Shown here: in pieces, positions 60,091 to 64,000 of the stretch | Layout of the letters: the number at the start of each line of letters is the position of its first letter | Position numbering within the stretch: position 1 is the first letter of the stretch | NCBI RefSeq assembly: GCF_014358075.1 | Contig: NZ_JACONT010000007.1 | Span: 62,001-126,000 of the forward strand | From: Sphingomonas albertensis | GTDB lineage: Bacteria; Pseudomonadota; Alphaproteobacteria; Sphingomonadales; Sphingomonadaceae | Reading direction: 5' to 3' | DNA: 64,000 nt | Notes under the pieces: generated by a model | What the model was told of the DNA's origin: nothing | The model's input: only the letters and a program-made list of their open reading frames with translations | Database searches by the model: none | Program-made: the position numbers and the translations under genes

Positions 60091-61845
60091 CTACATCGCA
60101 AGGCCACGCGATCTCCCAATCGTCCAGTCAACACCGCCGCCTGGCGTCATCGTTCCGGTGACATGCTGGCCGAGATGCTGGTCGAGCGCGGGACGCCAGG
60201 GCACAAGCTGGAACCCCAGCCCATCGCCGATCATCGCGAACCGGCCAGAGGAAAGATTGACCCGCTCGCGATAGGCCCCCGTGACATATTCGCCCGGCGC
60301 CGAGGGACGATGTTGTAGTCCGGTCCGAGCGCTGATCGTTTGCGCCGCTTCGGCCAACTCGCGGCGCCCCAAGGTGTCGAGGAGATCGCGCGCGAAGATG
60401 ACGGCCTGACCCTGCCGGCGCGCGAGACCTTCGCCGACCAGATGATCGACGCGCGCGGCCATCGCGTCGCGCACCTCAGACCCGAACGCCGCGCCCGTCA
60501 CGACCGGCTCCCGCGCTACGTTCTGGCGGTCCAGCCAGGTCGCGCCGCTGGCTGTAATTTGCGCCTCGATGGGTAAATCTGAGCGAGTCGCAAGGGACAG
60601 GCGGGTCTGGCCCTTGGCGTCCTGCCAGGACCGAAGCTCGACGATGGCGCCGGGTTTGGCGTCACCGGTCATCTCGAGGTCGCCGAACCTCAAATGATGC
60701 GTGCGCCCGTCGACGCCCTCAATTATCGCGTAGCCCGTGCCCGCCAGCTCGTCATGCAACCCGCGCCCGACGAGACGGCCGAGAACCGGATCGGACGGCG
60801 CATCCCCGTGCAGTGCGAACCCGCCCGGATCGGGCATGCGTCCCACATCAGCAAACGCGCGGTGCATCGACTTGATGATATCGCTGCGCACGGCGAGGTC
60901 GCGCAGCGTCGGCTCCATCCCCGGCTTCAAGTTCCAGCAGGCCGGGCCGATCCGGTCCGCCAGGCCGAGCTGTTCGAGCTTGGCGGCGCGGCCGAGCATA
61001 AGCGTCCGGCGAGCCGGGTCGGTCTCGCCTGGCATTGGCTGGAGATTGACGATTCCGCTGGCTTCATCGGCGTGCCGCTGCAGACTGCGATCGAGACTGG
61101 TCCAGCGCTCCGCACCGACTTCGCGACTCAACGCCCTATGGATCTCCTGCTCGCTGCGCGGACCCAGCTCAAGCGTCACGCGCTCCTCGGCGCGTCCTCG
61201 CATGCCTTCCTTGATATAGTCGCGATCGATGACGAGGTCGGTGCCGTCGGCCGCCCGTCCGCGCACCAGCACATGGATGTGCGGATTGTCGGTGTTCCAG
61301 TGATCAACAGCGACCCAGTCGAGCTCGGTCCCGAGATCGCGCGCCATGTCGGTCATCAGCTCGCGGGTGAACGCGCGCAGGTCCTGCATTTCGCCTGCAT
61401 CCTCCGGCGAGACGATGAACCGGAAGTGATGGCGGTCGCCCTCGCACCGTTCGGCGAAGGCGTCGCGATCGGCTGTCTCCGACCGGGCATCGAACATGGC
61501 GGCGTCGCGGCCGTCGCGGGTGACACCATCGCGCTCGAGATAGGCGACATGACGCGCGATCGGCGCCGCCCTGAACCGTGCGCCAGTGTGACGCACCACA
61601 CGGGCCATAATGACGACCCGCCGCTGGCCTGGCGCGCGTCGCCCGGCGAAGGCCGCCGCCCGGCCCCGGCCGCGATGCCCTGTCCCGCTGCTGCGCTTGC
61701 CGCCCGCGCCGCGGTGCGTGTAGCCGGCCCGCATCGCCGCCCGCCTGACCTGGGCGGCGAGCTTTTGGCTTTTCCGAGCCGAGCCCGCTCCCTTGTCCCG
61801 GCTCTTTCCCGGCCGAACCCGGAACTCGCTGTCGTCCCGTTCCAT
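60091..61845 (-). CDS. Relaxase/mobilisation nuclease with DUF3363 domain (VirD2-like)
   Basis: A 584-residue relaxase that would nick the element at oriT and pilot the strand into the recipient. A basic N-terminal region (RKSQKLAAQVRRAAMRAG) is followed by VAYLERDGVTRDG and the relaxase signature HWNTDNPHIHVLVRG near residue 195, giving the His triad; the candidate active Tyr is further upstream. The DUF3363 region follows, with the C-terminal half from about residue 260. I chose the ATG at 61845; GGGGGA lies about ten bases before it. Gene order after it is PLD protein and traG. Confidence 0.9.
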   Translation of the reverse strand: MERDDSEFRVRPGKSRDKGAGSARKSQKLAAQVRRAAMRAGYTHRGAGGKRSSGTGHRGRGRAAAFAGRRAPGQRRVVIMARVVRHTGARFRAAPIARHVAYLERDGVTRDGRDAAMFDARSETADRDAFAERCEGDRHHFRFIVSPEDAGEMQDLRAFTRELMTDMARDLGTELDWVAVDHWNTDNPHIHVLVRGRAADGTDLVIDRDYIKEGMRGRAEERVTLELGPRSEQEIHRALSREVGAERWTSLDRSLQRHADEASGIVNLQPMPGETDPARRTLMLGRAAKLEQLGLADRIGPACWNLKPGMEPTLRDLAVRSDIIKSMHRAFADVGRMPDPGGFALHGDAPSDPVLGRLVGRGLHDELAGTGYAIIEGVDGRTHHLRFGDLEMTGDAKPGAIVELRSWQDAKGQTRLSLATRSDLPIEAQITASGATWLDRQNVAREPVVTGAAFGSEVRDAMAARVDHLVGEGLARRQGQAVIFARDLLDTLGRRELAEAAQTISARTGLQHRPSAPGEYVTGAYRERVNLSSGRFAMIGDGLGFQLVPWRPALDQHLGQHVTGTMTPGGGVDWTIGRSRGLAM

Positions 61846-61917
61846 TGGGTCAGTTCCCCCGACCGAAACACGGCGACGGCGCGGCGCACGTTGATTTTGC
61901 TGCGGTTTTGGGGGCAA

Positions 61918-61947
61918 GCGCCGTCTCGCCTATCCGCGAGACGGCGC
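61918..61947. other. Strong inverted repeat upstream of the relaxase; oriT or terminator candidate
   Basis: GCGCCGTCTCGC (61918-61929) and GCGAGACGGCGC (61936-61947) form a perfect 12-bp stem with the six-base loop CTATCC. It lies in the 255-bp gap between the lytic transglycosylase gene and the relaxase gene. Such a repeat next to the relaxase could be an oriT hairpin, or a terminator for the genes upstream. No U-run follows on either strand. The rest of the gap holds no gene. Confidence 0.5.
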
Positions 61948-62100
61948 AAATTCTCCTTACTAACCAACCACATGCGCCCCGTCCGACGGCGGCGCTTTTA
62001 TCTTGCCATCGCCTTCTCTTCCCGCCTTTCAAAGCCCCCAAAATCCCCTTCTGCCGCCCAACCTTCGCCAGACTACGCAAATCTGCGATCTGCCCGCTCA

Positions 62101-62817
62101 TCAGCGCCGATCCCCGGAAAGAGGGACGAAGAGGCCGTTGGTTGGTCGTGCGAGTTGCACGACCTGCGTCGAAGGAAGGGCGTCCGATGGTGGACCGGAC
62201 GCCGCTTCAACTGCAGGTTCGCCGGCGCTCCAGCGGCCGGCGAACAGGGTCGCGCGCGTCCAGGCGAGTGGATCGGGCGCTGTGATAGACCTTGCCGTCA
62301 CGACGCCGCCCACTGCCGGCGAAAGACGCGCGAGATAGGCGCGGGTTTCGAGCGGCAACGGTGGGCCGGCGAGATGCGCTTCGTATCGTCCGGGCCCTGC
62401 ATTGTAGGCGGCGAGAAAGCCAGGCGAGCCGTATCGGTCGTACATTTCGCGTAGATAAGCGGTGCCGGCCAGGATGTTGTCGCGCGGATCGTAAGCATTC
62501 GGTCCCAGGCCATATCGCGCGCGAAGATCGGCGTAGGTGCCGGGCATGACCTGCATCAAACCCATCGCGCCCTTGACCGAGGTGGCGTCCAGATCGCCAG
62601 CGGATTCGACCCCCATGACGGCGTAGATCCAGGCTTCCGGAACGCCGAACCGCTGCGAGGCTTCGGCGATATGGGTGGCGATGGGATCGACACGCGGCGG
62701 CGACTCGGCGACCGTTTGAGCGACTGCCGAACTGGTGATCGGGAGCAATCCATGCAGCGCCACGACCATGACAATGGCCGCGGCGCTGCGGAAAGCCACG
62801 CGACGATAGCCGCGCAC
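62101..62817 (-). CDS. Lytic transglycosylase, VirB1-like
   Basis: A 238-residue exported peptidoglycan lyase that opens the wall for the channel. The GTG start at 62817 gives a leader VRGYRRVAFRSAAAIVMVVAL. The SLT domain shows the catalytic Glu in YAVMGVESAGDLDATSVKGAMGLMQVMPGTY (outline), with GTAYLREMYDRYGSPGFLAAYNAGPGRY. The C-terminal tail after about residue 165 is less conserved. It is located as expected at the front of the transfer genes, 3 bp from the DUF736 stop. Confidence 0.93.
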   Translation of the reverse strand: MRGYRRVAFRSAAAIVMVVALHGLLPITSSAVAQTVAESPPRVDPIATHIAEASQRFGVPEAWIYAVMGVESAGDLDATSVKGAMGLMQVMPGTYADLRARYGLGPNAYDPRDNILAGTAYLREMYDRYGSPGFLAAYNAGPGRYEAHLAGPPLPLETRAYLARLSPAVGGVVTARSITAPDPLAWTRATLFAGRWSAGEPAVEAASGPPSDALPSTQVVQLARPTNGLFVPLSGDRR

Positions 62818-62819
62818 GA

Positions 62820-63176
62820 TCAGCTCCGCTCTTCGGACTTGGCCGCGCCGCCTTCGCGCTTGCTCGGGCGGTTCCAGACCAGGTGGTGCGCAGCCTCATC
62901 TGCGCCCGAACGGAAGAGATTGGCGCGCAGCGGCTGCACGAAGGACGGACAGTCCAGCTGCACCGCGACATAGGGACCGGCACGCTCGCCGGTGCGGTCC
63001 CAACCCGCGCCGATCTCCGGCCCTTCGCCATCAGAGCCGAGGTGGATGCGGTAGTTCGGCGCGCCTTCGGTGTCGCTGGCTTCGACAGGAAGGAGCGCCA
63101 GTTCGAAGTCGAGCGTGATCGTCGTGACACGGCCGGTAAAGCCGCTGGTGGTGCGTGTGAATTCGCCGATTTGCAT
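62820..63176 (-). CDS. DUF736 family protein
   Basis: A 118-residue protein of the DUF736 family, a small beta-rich protein often found in the transfer regions of proteobacterial elements. It begins MQIGEFTRTTSGFTGRV and has the typical GPYVAVQLDCPSF and LRANLF segments. The ATG at 63176 has AGGAG six bases upstream. The C-terminus is charged. The role is unknown; it may belong to the core regulation or coupling apparatus. Confidence 0.88.
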   Translation of the reverse strand: MQIGEFTRTTSGFTGRVTTITLDFELALLPVEASDTEGAPNYRIHLGSDGEGPEIGAGWDRTGERAGPYVAVQLDCPSFVQPLRANLFRSGADEAAHHLVWNRPSKREGGAAKSEERS

Positions 63177-63205
63177 GGTCATCTCCTGTCGTTGCGTTGG
63201 GGGAA

Positions 63206-63760
63206 TCACTGCCGTCGATCGGCAGCGGCGCGGTCGCTGGGCGACCTTGGGCGCGGCGGATCGGTCCAGAGCGGTGTCGCTCGACCGAGAACGGAAGTTG
63301 CGGGAAGCGGCCCAAAATAGCGGCCGTCGAGACTGTCGGGCGCGTCCGGGTTCATCAGGAACAGCTCGCCCGGGGTGATCTCGCGGCAGCCGGACCAGAA
63401 CGGCAGCAAGCGACCGCGGCGATCCTGTTCACGCGCCAGCCCAACGCGCCGCCCATCGATGGTGACGACGACACCAATGCGGCAGACACGCTGGCCCGGC
63501 ATGGCGGCGACATGCTTGAGCAGCGGCACGCCTTTGGGCAGATAGCCGCCGTCGGCGAGGAAGCCGGCGAGCGGTTCTGGCGGCGATACGGCGACCAGTT
63601 CGCCGAGCCGCCGGTCCCCGCCTGGACTGATCGTATAGAGGCCAGTCGGAACGCTCGCGGTCGCGTTCCACATCAGCCGCGGCAGCGTGTTGATGAACGC
63701 GGTCACCGCGATCACGCCCGCCGTGCCGAGCGTCACTTGCAGCCAGCGCCGCCGGGTCAC
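63206..63760 (-). CDS. traF: TraF, S26-family conjugative transfer signal peptidase
   Basis: A 184-residue membrane serine peptidase of the signal peptidase I/TraF family, which processes the pilin precursor. One N-terminal helix (WLQVTLGTAGVIAVTAFINTLP) leads to the catalytic serine in NATASVPTGLYT near residue 36 and the lysine in PLLKHVAAMPGQRVC near 82. EITPGELFLMNPDAPDSLDGRYFGPLP is the conserved C-terminal block. It starts at GTG 63760, overlapping the DUF2840 stop (GTGA). Confidence 0.92.
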   Translation of the reverse strand: MTRRRWLQVTLGTAGVIAVTAFINTLPRLMWNATASVPTGLYTISPGGDRRLGELVAVSPPEPLAGFLADGGYLPKGVPLLKHVAAMPGQRVCRIGVVVTIDGRRVGLAREQDRRGRLLPFWSGCREITPGELFLMNPDAPDSLDGRYFGPLPATSVLGRATPLWTDPPRPRSPSDRAAADRRQ

Positions 63761-64000
63761 GATTGCACCGCGTGGCGCAAGAGCCAGGCCGCGTGACGGT
63801 CGCGGCCGTAGGCGCGCGGCGTGTCTCCGACCGACAGCCGATTGTGGACATGCCGCCAGTAATCGGGGGCGACATCCACCGGATCGATGCCGGTCGTCTC
63901 GACCCCATCGATCGCCGCGAACACGCGCTGGACCTTCGGCCAGCCATGGATGCGCAGCAGGATATCGCCGCCCGGCTCGACGAACGGAACGGTCGAATAA
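63757..64000 (-). CDS. DUF2840 family protein, C-terminal part
   Basis: Only the last 80 codons or so are inside the window; the gene runs in from the right edge. It shows FVEPGGDILLRIHGWPKVQRVFAAIDGVE (outline) and YWRHVHNRLSVGDTPRAYGRDRHAAWLLRH, which fits DUF2840, the usual partner of traF in this type of element. Its TGA stop at 63757 overlaps the traF GTG by one codon step (GTGA). The function is unknown. Confidence 0.82.
   Translation of the reverse strand, partial: YSTVPFVEPGGDILLRIHGWPKVQRVFAAIDGVETTGIDPVDVAPDYWRHVHNRLSVGDTPRAYGRDRHAAWLLRHAVQS

Larger units (their letters stand above)
16490..64000. mobile_element. Integrative and conjugative element (trb type), one end in window
   Basis: The proposed left boundary is the guaA-tail core at 16490-16507. 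Inside are about 29 kb of regulators, efflux, receptor and enzyme genes without housekeeping functions, a decayed transposase, and then an ordered conjugation module (DUF2840, TraF, DUF736, lytic transglycosylase, relaxase, TraG, CopG, trbB to trbI, DUF2274). No integrase, replication or partition gene is in view; these would be expected to the right of 64000, next to the intact guaA. The conjugative character is certain from the trb genes; the exact left end is inferred. Confidence 0.72.

Noticed and set aside
60694-62454. Long plus-strand open frame of 586 codons over the relaxase
   Set aside because: Shadow of the relaxase and transglycosylase genes; it crosses both and matches no family.
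1-64000. CRISPR arrays, tRNA or rRNA genes
   Set aside because: I looked for regularly spaced repeats and cloverleaf-like sequences by eye and saw none; a tRNA search program would be decisive.

Overview
The window reads as a high-GC alphaproteobacterium of the Sphingomonas type. The signs are paired cassettes of TonB-dependent receptors with periplasmic hydrolases, ATGA/GTGA-coupled operons, short GC-rich dispersed palindromes, and a trb-type conjugation module with DUF2274, DUF736, DUF2840 and DUF3363 proteins. No rRNA, tRNA or CRISPR array was seen.

Region 1 (1-16.49 kb) looks like ordinary chromosome. It holds the tail of a glycine-rich protein, a LysE exporter, a flavin oxidoreductase, a GT4 glycosyltransferase, a TonB-dependent receptor divergent from a secreted amidohydrolase and a type-B carboxylesterase, and a sugar-acid group: Tat-exported lactonase, gluconokinase, Tat-type Gfo/Idh oxidoreductase and cupin. 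A DUF969/DUF979 membrane pair and a subclass-B3-like metallo-beta-lactamase follow. Three GC-rich palindromic repeats lie here; one supplies the ribosome binding site and signal-peptide n-region of the lactamase gene.

At 16490-16507 the minus strand carries the last codons of guaA (TIEWE-stop) with no guaA gene attached. The 3' end of guaA is a known integration site for genomic islands, so I read this as one end of an integrated element. That element runs rightwards past the end of the window, with the intact guaA and an integrase expected beyond 64 kb.

Region 2 (16.5-45.5 kb) is the island cargo: an Rrf2 regulator with a thioredoxin-reductase-like flavoenzyme and a methyltransferase; a YczE-type membrane protein divergent from a MocR regulator; two MBL-fold hydrolases flanking a LysR; a scar with a broken leucine-dehydrogenase-like gene and an IS5-type transposase remnant; a FecI/FecR/FecA-type signalling set followed by a MipA/OmpV outer membrane protein; a MarR/FAD monooxygenase pair; a TetR-controlled RND efflux operon that continues into a second MipA/OmpV gene; and an AraC/zinc-less MDR oxidoreductase/LysR group. 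A small uncharacterised protein domain sits next to both MipA genes.

Region 3 (45.5-64 kb) is the conjugation module, all on the minus strand apart from one tiny ORF. In transcription order it is DUF2840, TraF peptidase, DUF736, lytic transglycosylase, relaxase, a phospholipase-D-like cargo protein, TraG/VirD4, CopG, then trbB-C-D-E-J-K-L-F-G-I and DUF2274. The set appears complete enough for a mating-pair apparatus, so the element is best described as an integrative and conjugative element carrying stress, efflux and metabolic cargo.
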